Positions 20,388 through 29,400 of a stretch of 64,000 nucleotides of DNA are shown here, piece by piece. The notes below the pieces were generated by a model. That model ran no database searches, was not told the origin of the DNA, and saw only the letters and a list, made by a program, of their open reading frames with translations. How positions within the stretch are numbered: position 1 is the stretch's first letter; each line of letters opens with the position of its first letter. The position numbers were made by a program, and so were the translations under genes. The DNA is from an uncultured Collinsella sp. (GTDB taxonomy: Bacteria > Actinomycetota > Coriobacteriia > Coriobacteriales > Coriobacteriaceae): assembly GCA_947507155.1 (NCBI GenBank), contig CANNOC010000002.1:1-64000 (forward strand). Direction: 5' to 3'.

Positions 20388-20636
20388 ATGCATGACGTCG
20401 GAATGAACATGAGTCAGCTTGCCATGAGCGTCAAGCAGGTCGACGACACCATCGAGCTCGCCCACGAGTGGAGCCATCAGCTGCTGCATGCGACCGAGAA
20501 TTTTGACATGGAGCGCATTGGCGCCAAGCTCGAAGCTGCCATGACCGCACTGCACGAGGCGCATGACGCGCTCGAGGGCTACGAGGAAGCCATCGAGGCT
20601 GACCACAACTCCGTCGGCTCCGTAAAGCTGGTGTAG
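20388..20636 (+). CDS. small helical protein upstream of nikR, unknown
   Basis: An 82-residue, Met/His/Glu-rich, almost wholly helical protein with no recognised family. Its N-terminal half has six Met (MHDVGMNMSQLAM) and several His, which could suit metal binding, though this is speculation. AAGGAG lies 7 nt before the ATG. It ends one base before the nikR GTG, so it is probably translationally coupled to nikR and part of the nickel/hydrogenase unit. Confidence 0.7.
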   Translation: MHDVGMNMSQLAMSVKQVDDTIELAHEWSHQLLHATENFDMERIGAKLEAAMTALHEAHDALEGYEEAIEADHNSVGSVKLV

Positions 20637-20637
20637 G

Positions 20638-21147
20638 GTGTCCGAACACGAACACGAGCACGGCTGCGGGCACGACCACCGCAACGGCACGGGCGACGAG
20701 GCGAGCTGCCGTTGCGGCGGCGGCTCCGAGCTGGTCCGTTTTTCGGTCACCGCGCCCGATGACCTACTGCGCCGCTTTGACGAGCAGATCGCACGCCGCG
20801 GCGACGTGGCCAACCGCTCCGAGGCAGTGCGCGATTTGATTCGCGCCTCAATCGCCAAAGAGCAAATGCGCACGCCCAATGAGCACGTTATCGGGTCGCT
20901 CACCATGATCTACGACCATCACACCGGCGACCTGACGCGCCGCCTGGACGAGGTGCAGCACGACTACACCGACGAGATCGTATCGACCATGCACGTGCAT
21001 CTGGATCACCACAACTGTCTGGAGATTCTGGCGCTCAAGGGTCGCGGCGAGCGTGTCTACGAGCTGGCTGACCGTCTGCTGGGCCTGCGCGGCGTTAAAC
21101 ACGGCGAGCTCACCTGCGCCGCCACCGAGCAGAGCCTGGGGCTGTAA
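20638..21147 (+). CDS. nikR: NikR nickel-responsive regulator
   Basis: A 169-residue ribbon-helix-helix repressor. The DNA-binding part is at about 32-75 (LVRFSVTAPDDLLRRFDEQI...RSEAVRDLI), followed by the ACT-like nickel domain with the HVHLDHHNCLEIL motif holding the His/Cys ligands. It has an unusual His/Glu-rich leader (HEHEHGCGHDH) before the domain, which may be a nickel reservoir. The GTG start at 20638 directly follows the upstream stop. It precedes hypF by 29 nt, linking nickel status to hydrogenase maturation. Confidence 0.92.
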   Translation: MSEHEHEHGCGHDHRNGTGDEASCRCGGGSELVRFSVTAPDDLLRRFDEQIARRGDVANRSEAVRDLIRASIAKEQMRTPNEHVIGSLTMIYDHHTGDLTRRLDEVQHDYTDEIVSTMHVHLDHHNCLEILALKGRGERVYELADRLLGLRGVKHGELTCAATEQSLGL

Positions 21148-21176
21148 CAGCACACATTTCAATGAAGGAGGGTCGC

Positions 21177-23648
21177 ATGCGACATGTGCATATCCATGTA
21201 ACGGGCATTGTGCAGGGTGTCGGCATGCGACCGTTTGTGTATCGCGAGGCCATGGCGCACGGCATTTGCGGCTGGGTGCTCAACGCGGGCGATGGCGTGC
21301 ATATCGAAGCGCACGCTCCAAGCGAGTCGCTCGACAAATTTGTCGCCGCGCTTTCCGTGCATGCGCCCGCGGCGTCTCGCGTGGAGCATGTCGAGGTTGT
21401 GGACCTAGCGCCCGGCGACTGGAACGCCGCCAACGAGCAGGGTTTTCGCATTGTGGCGTCGCAGGATCAAACTGCCCACACGACGCTCATCTCGCCCGAC
21501 ATCGCCACATGCGACGACTGCCTGCGCGAGCTGTTCGACCCCGCCGACCGACGCTTTCATTATCCCTTTATCAACTGCACCAATTGTGGACCGCGCTTTA
21601 CCATCATTCGCTCGCTGCCCTATGACCGAGCGGCAACCTCGATGGATCGCTTTCCCATGTGCCCCACCTGCGCCGCAGAGTATGCCGACCCGCTCGATCG
21701 GCGGTTTCACGCGCAGCCCGATGCCTGCTTTGATTGCGGACCGCATATTACGTGGCGCGAGGCCGATCGCGGCGTGGAGCCGACGGCGGTCGACGCGACA
21801 CCAGCCGTCGGCTCCACGCGCGAGGCCAGCGATGCCATCATCGAACGCTGCGTCGAGCTGCTGGCAGGCGGCGGCATCGTCGCCGTCAAGGGTCTGGGCG
21901 GATTCCACCTAGCCTGCGACGCCGCCAACGAACAGGCAGTGTGCGAGTTGCGCCGTCGCAAGCGTCGCAGCAACAAGCCGCTTGCCGTTATGGTGCGCAG
22001 TCTTGCCGACGCCGAGTGCCTATGTCACGTCGATGGCGTTGAGCGCAACCTGCTGGCCGGCAGTGTTCGTCCCATTGTGCTGCTGCGTCGCCGCGCAGCC
22101 GGCAACGACGCCCACAGCTCCCCCAACGCCCTCGAACTCGCGCCATCCGTCGCGCACGACTTGCCCGAGCTTGGCGTCATGCTCCCCTACACCCCGCTTC
22201 AACATTTGCTGCTCGCCGCAGCCGCGGCGCACGGCATGAGCGCACTCGTCATGACCAGCGGAAACCTGAGCGAAGAGCCCATCGAGACCGACGATGCCCT
22301 TGCATGGGAGCACCTTGTTGCCGCCGGCATCGCCGATGCGCTGCTCGGTAACGACCGCGCGATTCTGTCGCGCTACGACGACTCCGTGGTACGCGTAGTC
22401 GACGGGGTCGTCATGCCCGTGCGCCGCGCACGCGGATATGCGCCGCAGCCGCTGTCGTTGCCGGCGCTCGACAACGCCACGCCCTGTGTGCTCGCCTGCG
22501 GGCCGCAGCAAAAAGCCACGATCGCACTCACGCGCGAAGGGACGAACGGCGAGGCAGCCTGTTTTGTGTCGCAGCATATCGGCGATGTCGAAAACGGCGC
22601 GACTTTCGATGCTTGGAGCGCCGCACGCACGCGTCTGGAAAGCCTCTTTGACCTGGCGCCTGCCGCCTTGGCATGCGACATGCATCCCAGTTATCTGTCG
22701 AGCCAATGGGCGCGCGAGCAGGCACGGGAGCACAATCTGCCGCTTATCGAAGTCCAGCACCATCATGCGCACATCGCGAGCGTCATGGCAGAGGCGATTG
22801 CCGCAGGCCGGCTTGCGCCCGATGCACGCGTCCTCGGCATCGCCTTCGACGGCACGGGTGCCGGCACCGACGGCACCATATGGGGCGGTGAGTTTCTTGT
22901 CGCTCATCTCGCCGATTTTGAGCGCGTCGCGCATCTGCGCACCTGGGCGCTTCCCGGTGGCGCCGCATCCGTACACGATGCCCGCCGCAACGCCTTTGCC
23001 CTGCTCGACGAGCTCGACCTGCTCGAGCACCCAGGAGCCGTGGGGCTCTTGAACAGCCTTGACGAGCAAACGCGCAGCATAACGGCAACGATGATCGAGC
23101 GCGGCATCAACAGTCCGCGCACCAGCAGTATGGGTCGCCTGTTTGATGCCGCAGCCGCGATTTTGGGCATTTGCGGCCAGGCAACCTACGAGGGCGAACC
23201 CGCCATCGAGCTCGAAGCCGCCGCTTGGCGTGCACTGGACGGCAAAATCGCCCGTTTTCCCGACGACAACGTCGGCTATTCCACATCTGGCCCATCGTGG
23301 TTGGACGGCCCCGATGTGCTGGACCAGAAAGCACTCTTTGAGGCACTTTTGGAGGGAATTGAAGCCGGAGCGCCCGCCGACAGGCTCGCACTCGACTTCC
23401 ATGTCGCCGTCGCGCGCTCCTCGGCGCGCATCGCCACCGAAATCTGCGCGCGCGAGGGCATTAGCACCGTCGCGCTCTCGGGCGGCGTGTTCATGAACCG
23501 ACTTCTGCTCCAGCTCCTCACCCGCGAGCTCAAATACGCGGGCCTTGCTGTCTTGGTCCCCCACACCGCACCCGTCAATGACGGCTGCATCGCCTACGGT
23601 CAGGCGGCGGTCGCAAGCGCTCGTCTTGCGCAGATTGCATCGCAGTAG
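21177..23648 (+). CDS. hypF: HypF carbamoyltransferase, NiFe-hydrogenase maturation
   Basis: An 823-residue enzyme that activates carbamoyl phosphate and passes carbamoyl to the HypE C-terminal Cys, the source of the cyanide ligands. Order: acylphosphatase domain (about 1-90, VTGIVQGVGMRPFVY), two C4 zinc fingers (CDDC...CTNC and CPTC...CFDC, about 105-185), YrdC-like domain (about 220-400), Kae1-like domain with HHHAHIA. The ATG at 21177 has AAGGAGG upstream; an ATG at 21162 lies within that site. Starts hypF-hypC-hypD-hypE. Confidence 0.97.
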   Translation: MRHVHIHVTGIVQGVGMRPFVYREAMAHGICGWVLNAGDGVHIEAHAPSESLDKFVAALSVHAPAASRVEHVEVVDLAPGDWNAANEQGFRIVASQDQTAHTTLISPDIATCDDCLRELFDPADRRFHYPFINCTNCGPRFTIIRSLPYDRAATSMDRFPMCPTCAAEYADPLDRRFHAQPDACFDCGPHITWREADRGVEPTAVDATPAVGSTREASDAIIERCVELLAGGGIVAVKGLGGFHLACDAANEQAVCELRRRKRRSNKPLAVMVRSLADAECLCHVDGVERNLLAGSVRPIVLLRRRAAGNDAHSSPNALELAPSVAHDLPELGVMLPYTPLQHLLLAAAAAHGMSALVMTSGNLSEEPIETDDALAWEHLVAAGIADALLGNDRAILSRYDDSVVRVVDGVVMPVRRARGYAPQPLSLPALDNATPCVLACGPQQKATIALTREGTNGEAACFVSQHIGDVENGATFDAWSAARTRLESLFDLAPAALACDMHPSYLSSQWAREQAREHNLPLIEVQHHHAHIASVMAEAIAAGRLAPDARVLGIAFDGTGAGTDGTIWGGEFLVAHLADFERVAHLRTWALPGGAASVHDARRNAFALLDELDLLEHPGAVGLLNSLDEQTRSITATMIERGINSPRTSSMGRLFDAAAAILGICGQATYEGEPAIELEAAAWRALDGKIARFPDDNVGYSTSGPSWLDGPDVLDQKALFEALLEGIEAGAPADRLALDFHVAVARSSARIATEICAREGISTVALSGGVFMNRLLLQLLTRELKYAGLAVLVPHTAPVNDGCIAYGQAAVASARLAQIASQ

Positions 23649-23782
23649 CTCGCCCTCACACGCCGCTGTGCCCAGCCGTCTCACAGGCGTAACGCGTTTG
23701 CCCGCAAACCCCGCGAGCGCTACCATCAACTGATGGATTATTGAGCGCCTATCCAGCGCAAAGCGTCTAAAAGGGGAACAAT

Positions 23783-24043
23783 ATGTGCCTTGCCGTTCCC
23801 GGTAAAGTAGTCAAACGCGACGACGACCTCAAGGCCACCGTCGACATGATGGGCATCGAGCGCCCCGTGTCGCTACGACTCGTGCCGACGGCGCGGGTTG
23901 GCGACTATATTCTCGTACACGCCGGCTTTGGCATCCAGATCGTCGACGAGCAGGAAGCGCAGGAGACGCTCGACCTGGTCAACACCATGACCGAACTGGC
24001 CGAAGAAGACCAACTGGCCAGCAACCCGGCCGAGGCATACTAG
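23783..24043 (+). CDS. hypC: HypC hydrogenase assembly chaperone
   Basis: An 86-residue HypC/HybG protein. The N-terminal MCLAVPGKV with essential Cys2 and the later GDYILVHAGFGIQ motif are diagnostic. HypC carries the Fe(CN)2CO group with HypD to the hydrogenase precursor. The final 25 residues form an acidic tail. Its stop overlaps the hypD GTG (TAGTG). Confidence 0.96.
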   Translation: MCLAVPGKVVKRDDDLKATVDMMGIERPVSLRLVPTARVGDYILVHAGFGIQIVDEQEAQETLDLVNTMTELAEEDQLASNPAEAY

Positions 24044-25155
24044 TGGCGGCCGGACAGCCGGCTCGCTCCGGTATCGACTTTTCGGCATTTCGCGATTCCA
24101 AGCTGGCCCGCGAGCTCATCGAACGCATCCATGAACTCGTCGGCGACCGCACCATCAACCTTATGGAAGTCTGCGGCACGCACACCGTGAGCATCGGCCG
24201 CTATGGCTTTCGCTCCATTATGCCGGCCGGGCTCAAGCTGCTGAGCGGACCGGGCTGCCCCGTCTGCGTAACCGCCAACTGCGACATCGACCACGCGATC
24301 GCGCTCGCCAACATAGACGGCGCCATCATCACCACCTTTGGCGACATGATGCGCGTGCCCGGATCGTCCACCTCGCTCGCTGCGCAAAAGGCGGCAGGGC
24401 GCGACATCCGCATCGTCTATTCCCCGCTCGACGCGCTCGACATCGCCGAGCAAAGCCCCGATCGTCCGGTCATTTTTATGGGCGTGGGCTTTGAGACTAC
24501 GACGCCCACCATCGCCGCCGCCATCTTGGAGGCCGAGGCACGCGGGCTTTTGAACTTTTCGGTCTATTGCGCCCACAAGACCACGCCGCCGGCGTTGCGC
24601 GCCATCGCCAACGATCCCGAGACCGCCATCGACGGCTTTATCCTGCCGGGCCATGTCGCCACCATCACGGGCTTGGCGCCCTTTAGCTTTTTGGTCGACG
24701 AGTTCAATACCCCGGGCGTGGTCACGGGATTTGAACCGGTCGATATCCTGCAGGGCATCTGCATGCTGGCCCAGATGGTTGTCGAGGGCAGGCCCGCGAT
24801 CGACAACGCCTACCGCCGCGGCGTCAACGCAGACGGCAACCCCGTGGCGCGCCAGCTGGTCGAGCAGGTGTTTGAGCCATGCGGCACCACGTGGCGCGGG
24901 CTGGGGCCGATTGCCAACTCGGGCCTTTCTATCCGCCCCGAGTTCTCGCGCTTTGATGCCCGCGCTCGCTTTGACGTGCCCGTTGAGGCGACGGTCGAGC
25001 CGCGTGGATGCCGCTGTGGCGACGTGCTGCGCGGGGCCATTACGCCGAACAGCTGCCCGCTCTTTGGCCGCACCTGCACGCCCGAGCACCCCGTCGGCCC
25101 GTGCATGGTGAGCTCCGAGGGCAGCTGCGCGGCGTACTACCGTTATCGCGACTAG
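24043..25155 (+). CDS. hypD: HypD iron-cyanide assembly protein
   Basis: A 370-residue scaffold on which the Fe(CN)2CO unit is built. Motifs: MEVCGTHTVSI, SGPGCPVCVT, GFETTTPT, GHVATITG, and a C-terminal [4Fe-4S] set in GCRCGD and CPLFGRTCTPEHPVGPCMVS. The GTG start overlaps the hypC stop by one base, implying coupling. Normal length. Confidence 0.97.
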   Translation: MAAGQPARSGIDFSAFRDSKLARELIERIHELVGDRTINLMEVCGTHTVSIGRYGFRSIMPAGLKLLSGPGCPVCVTANCDIDHAIALANIDGAIITTFGDMMRVPGSSTSLAAQKAAGRDIRIVYSPLDALDIAEQSPDRPVIFMGVGFETTTPTIAAAILEAEARGLLNFSVYCAHKTTPPALRAIANDPETAIDGFILPGHVATITGLAPFSFLVDEFNTPGVVTGFEPVDILQGICMLAQMVVEGRPAIDNAYRRGVNADGNPVARQLVEQVFEPCGTTWRGLGPIANSGLSIRPEFSRFDARARFDVPVEATVEPRGCRCGDVLRGAITPNSCPLFGRTCTPEHPVGPCMVSSEGSCAAYYRYRD

Positions 25156-25203
25156 CCCGGACGCACCCGCACGCCGGCACCACCCACGATTGGAGTTTTG
25201 GAT

Positions 25204-26238
25204 ATGTCCCATAGCACCACCGATAGCACCGTCCTGTTGGGCCACGGCTCTGGCGGTCAGATGATGAAACGCATCATCGATGAGGTCTTTTTGGATGCCT
25301 TTGGGTCGCCCGAGCTGCTCGAGGGCAACGACGCCGGCGTCGCCGCGCTGCCCGCGAGCGGGCGCATCGCCATGTCGACCGACAGCTTTGTAGTCTCGCC
25401 GCAGTTCTTCCCCGGTGGCAACATCGGCCGCCTTGCCGTGTGCGGAACCGTCAACGACGTCGCGACCTCGGGCGCCAACGTGCGCTACCTGTCGTGCGGC
25501 TTTATCCTCGAAGAGGGCTATCCCATGGATAAGCTCCGCCAGATTGTGCAGACGATGGCCGAGACGGCGCGCGAGGCGGGCGTGTCCATAATCACGGGCG
25601 ACACCAAGGTGGTCGAGCGCGGCGGGGCCGACGGCGTCTACATCAATACCGCCGGCGTGGGCGAGGTTCCCACGGGCGTGGCGCTCAGCGGCGCCAACTG
25701 CCAGCCCGGCGATGTCATTCTGGTGTCGGGCACGTTGGGCGACCACGGCATCGCCATCATGAGCCAGCGCGAGGGCCTGGCGTTTTCGAGCACGATAGAA
25801 AGCGACGCCGCGCCGCTCAACCACCTGATTGCCGACGTTTTGGCCGCAGCGCCCGGCACGCGTTGCTTTCGCGACCCCACGCGCGGTGGCCTGGCGTCCA
25901 CACTCAACGAGTTTGCCCAGACCAGCGGTGTTGCCATGGAGGTCGACGAAGATGCCGTGCCCGTGCGTCCCGACGTGCAGGCCGCCTGCGAAATGCTCGG
26001 CTACGATGTGCTGCAGGTGGCAAACGAGGGCAAGATGGTTGCCGTCGTGCCGGCCGAGCAAGCCGATGCGGCGCTGAGCGCCATGCGCGCCGCCCGCTAC
26101 GGCGAGAACGCCGCCATCATCGGTCGCGTGTTGCCACTTGCCGAGGGCTCCCGTCCCGCCGTGCGCGTGCGCACCGGCTGGGGCTCGACCCGCATCCTCG
26201 ACATGCTCGTGGGAGAGCAGCTGCCGAGAATTTGCTAG
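25204..26238 (+). CDS. hypE: HypE carbamoyl dehydratase
   Basis: A 344-residue PurM-like ATPase that dehydrates its own carbamoylated C-terminal Cys to thiocyanate. It ends in PRIC, the required terminal Cys. Other motifs: LGHGSGG, NDAGV, GDTKVVERG, RDPTRGGLASTLNE. The ATG at 25204 has GGAG upstream. The hydrogenase-specific hypA and hypB and the structural subunits are not in this window. Confidence 0.97.
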   Translation: MSHSTTDSTVLLGHGSGGQMMKRIIDEVFLDAFGSPELLEGNDAGVAALPASGRIAMSTDSFVVSPQFFPGGNIGRLAVCGTVNDVATSGANVRYLSCGFILEEGYPMDKLRQIVQTMAETAREAGVSIITGDTKVVERGGADGVYINTAGVGEVPTGVALSGANCQPGDVILVSGTLGDHGIAIMSQREGLAFSSTIESDAAPLNHLIADVLAAAPGTRCFRDPTRGGLASTLNEFAQTSGVAMEVDEDAVPVRPDVQAACEMLGYDVLQVANEGKMVAVVPAEQADAALSAMRAARYGENAAIIGRVLPLAEGSRPAVRVRTGWGSTRILDMLVGEQLPRIC

Positions 26239-26332
26239 CGGCTGCTCTGCAAGCTGCCCAGCATCCGGCCACAATCGGCCCGCCCATTTTCACTGGGACG
26301 TTGGCCCACTCAAACTGCGGGGAGATGGAAGA

Positions 26333-26363
26333 GCCCTCCTGCCGAGCTGATCGGCAGGAGGGC
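26333..26363. terminator. hairpin between hypE and the giant surface-protein gene
   Basis: A perfect 13-bp stem (26333-26345 with 26351-26363) lies between convergent genes; T-tracts are short on both sides. Likely a two-way terminator. Confidence 0.6.
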
Positions 26364-26419
26364 CCTTCGCTTTGCAAAACCATACTCCTTGCAGTATTTA
26401 CCTGTCAGGCAGACGCTCG

Positions 26420-29400
26420 CTACGCCGCGCGACGCTTGGTGTAGAAAAACCAGCCGCCGACGGCCGCGATACCGACGATGCCCACGGCAACACCGGCGAT
26501 GGCAAAGCCGTTCGAGCCCGCGTCCGCAGCCTTGTTGGCGGCGCCGGCGCTCAACGTGGCGGTCTTGCCGGACGTGCCCGACTTTTTGCCGCTCTTGTCT
26601 GTCTTGCCGGCGACGGAAGACTCCGTCGAATCCTTCTTGCCGGATTCGGCCTCGGCCTTGGAATCGCCAGCTGCCTTGGCGCCCTCGCTCGAGGAAGCAC
26701 CGGCCATCTTGGCGGCCACAGGAGCCATTACGCCCGCAAAACCGGCGGTCCCGTTGCCGGCACCGCCGTCCGACCCGGCACCCGGCGTCAGGACGCCCGG
26801 CGCCACCGTGGGCTTCTGCGGGTCCTTGCTGCTCGAGCCCTTGCCCGCCGTCACGGCCGTCTTCCAGGCAATCGTCTCTCCCGAGGAGACACGATACGTC
26901 GTGAGCGCGCGGAGCGCCTGCTCGGTCGCCATGGCGTTGGCCGCGCCGCCCTTGCTGTGCGCATAGCCGTTGCCGCCGTCCACGCGGTACAGGTCCAGCG
27001 CGCAGACCACGTTGGTCACGGCATTTGCAAACCCGTTAACGGGGTTGGCCGGGTCACGGTCGAGCGAAAGCAGCGCGAGGATCACCTGGGCATTGGCCTC
27101 GGCAGAACCGAAATCACAGGTGCCCGCGCTCATCTTGCCCTTGAGGTAGGAGAGGCCGTTCTCGATGGCAGCATCGACCTTGGTGTCGCCCTCATAGGGC
27201 GCCACGGCCTGGATCGCCATGGCCGTCAGGTCCACGTCGCCCAGACGCGTACCCTCCACGGCGTCGTCGCTGCCGAGAAGCTCGCAGACGGCGTCCGCGA
27301 GGCTCGCGCGCGTCCAGGCAGAACCGGCGGGTACATCCGAGCCGCTCGCATTAAGCGCCATCAGCGCAAAGATCTTCTCGTTGGCGCGCGTCATATCGGT
27401 GCGGCTGCAGATGAGCTCGACCAGGTTGACGCCGTCATAGTCGGTGATGTCCTCGCCGATGGCGGAGAGGGCCAGCGCCACACGCTCGGTCTCAGTCAGA
27501 GCGCAGGTCGCACTCCCCCACTCGGCCTTGTGCTTGGCCAGCGAGGCGCGGTAGTTGTCGAGCAGCTTGGAATCGATCTTGCGGCCCGCCTTGGCAAAGT
27601 CGTAGATCTCCCACTCGTCGCCGTACTGGAAGGCGTCGGAGCTGCGGCGCACGTCGATGAACGCAGCGGCAGCATCGATGCCCGCCGAGGCGGACTCACT
27701 CGTGGCGGGGCTCGCGGCCACACCGGCCACGGTGATGGTAAGCGTCACGGGCTCGGCACCGGCGGTCGTGTCCACCGGCGTACCCGTCGCGACCACCGTG
27801 CCGGCCGAAAGCGCAGTCACCGTGTAGTCACTCGAGGCCGCGTACAGGCCGTCATCGGGAGCGCCGTCGACGTGCTTCCAGGCGCCCTTCTCGATGCGGT
27901 CGATGCCCACGATACCCGAGGCGTCCTTGCCGTCGAGCGTCTTGAACGTCCAGGTGAGGCCGGGCTCGGTCACGCTCCAGCCGTCCGCGTCGTTTTTACC
28001 GGTAAAGCTCAGGTCGAGCTTTTGCGCCGAGCCGGCCTTGAGGTAGAGGCTGTCCGTGCCGGCCGTCACGCTCGCAAGCGGATTTTGGTAAGCATAAGTC
28101 ACGTCGCACGACGCGCTGATGACCTTGCCATCAGCGTCCGTGTCGGGCAGCGTCGCGGTAAACGTGGTGGTGCCAGCCTTGTACGCCGTGTAGCCGATCT
28201 CGCCCGCGGTGGCGTAGGCCGCCACGGCAGGATCGCTGCTCGTCACGGTAAAGTTGTCGCGGTTGGTGGCGTTGTCGGGCGCCACCACCGGGCGTGCGTG
28301 ATCGGTCAAAAACGCGCCGCGCTCGGAGAGCGGGTTGCGGCCCTGCAGGTAGACGGTGGCGCCGTCCTCGTTATAGCCCATCGAGATGGACGCGGCGGCC
28401 ACGGCTTCTGACGTCAGCGTCACACTCTTGGAGCCAGCGCCCGCAGATGCGACGTCGCGCGGGGTAACGGTGATCGTGGCACTGCCGGCATGCTTGAAGT
28501 AAAAGCAGGCCGAGTAGTCGTTGCTGTAGATGGTCGTAGGATCGCTCGAGGCAAAGTGGAAGCGGCTGAACGAAACGGGCACGTACTCGTCCTTATCGGC
28601 GTCGACGTAATGCACGCGCACCTCGAGGTTGCGCACCTCGGAGCCCTGGACGGTAGCCGCACCATCGGTCACGTCGTTCACGGTGCCGTCGGAGGCACGA
28701 TACCACAGCTCAAAGTCATCGAACTGTTTGGCCTTGGCCTTGATCTTTATGGTGGCCACGGTCTGCTCGGAACCATTGGCCTTATGCTCGGTGGCGGTCA
28801 CCGTGCCGGTGGCGTTGTCGTAGATGTAGAGCTCGCCCGTGGACTCGTTGATACCGATGTTTCCGCGGTTGGCATCGTCGGTGCCCCAGGTGACGGTGCT
28901 CGTGGCCGGCACGCCCTTAAGCGCAAAGACGCCAAGTTTGCGGTAGGCGTTCACAGCGTCGGGCGAAACCTCGAGCATATGGTCGGCAACCGCCTGGCTG
29001 GTGCCGTCGTTGGCCGTGAAGCTCACGGTGTAGGTGTCGTCGGGCGTGGTATCCTCGGGCGCCTGGTAGCTGTTGCCCGAGCCAAAGACCGGCGTGCCAT
29101 TTTTATCGATACCCCAGCTGCTGCCGTTGGCGCCGCAGTTAGCGTTGACGAGGTCGGCGAAGGCGTCGGTGGCCATGTCGGCCGGGTCGACGGCATAGGA
29201 GTTGATGAGCGCCGAGGCGGGGGCGTCCATCTTGTTGGTGAGGAATGCGCCCCAGTAGGTGTTGACGAGCTGGCCCGCGTTGTAGGTCGCGAACAGCGCG
29301 CCCGCCGTGCCCTCGGAGGTCGACACGCAGTTGGACACGATGCCGCCGTCGAACGTGCGCGCAAAGCCCGCAACGCCCTTGCCGGTCACGCTCGTGGAGC

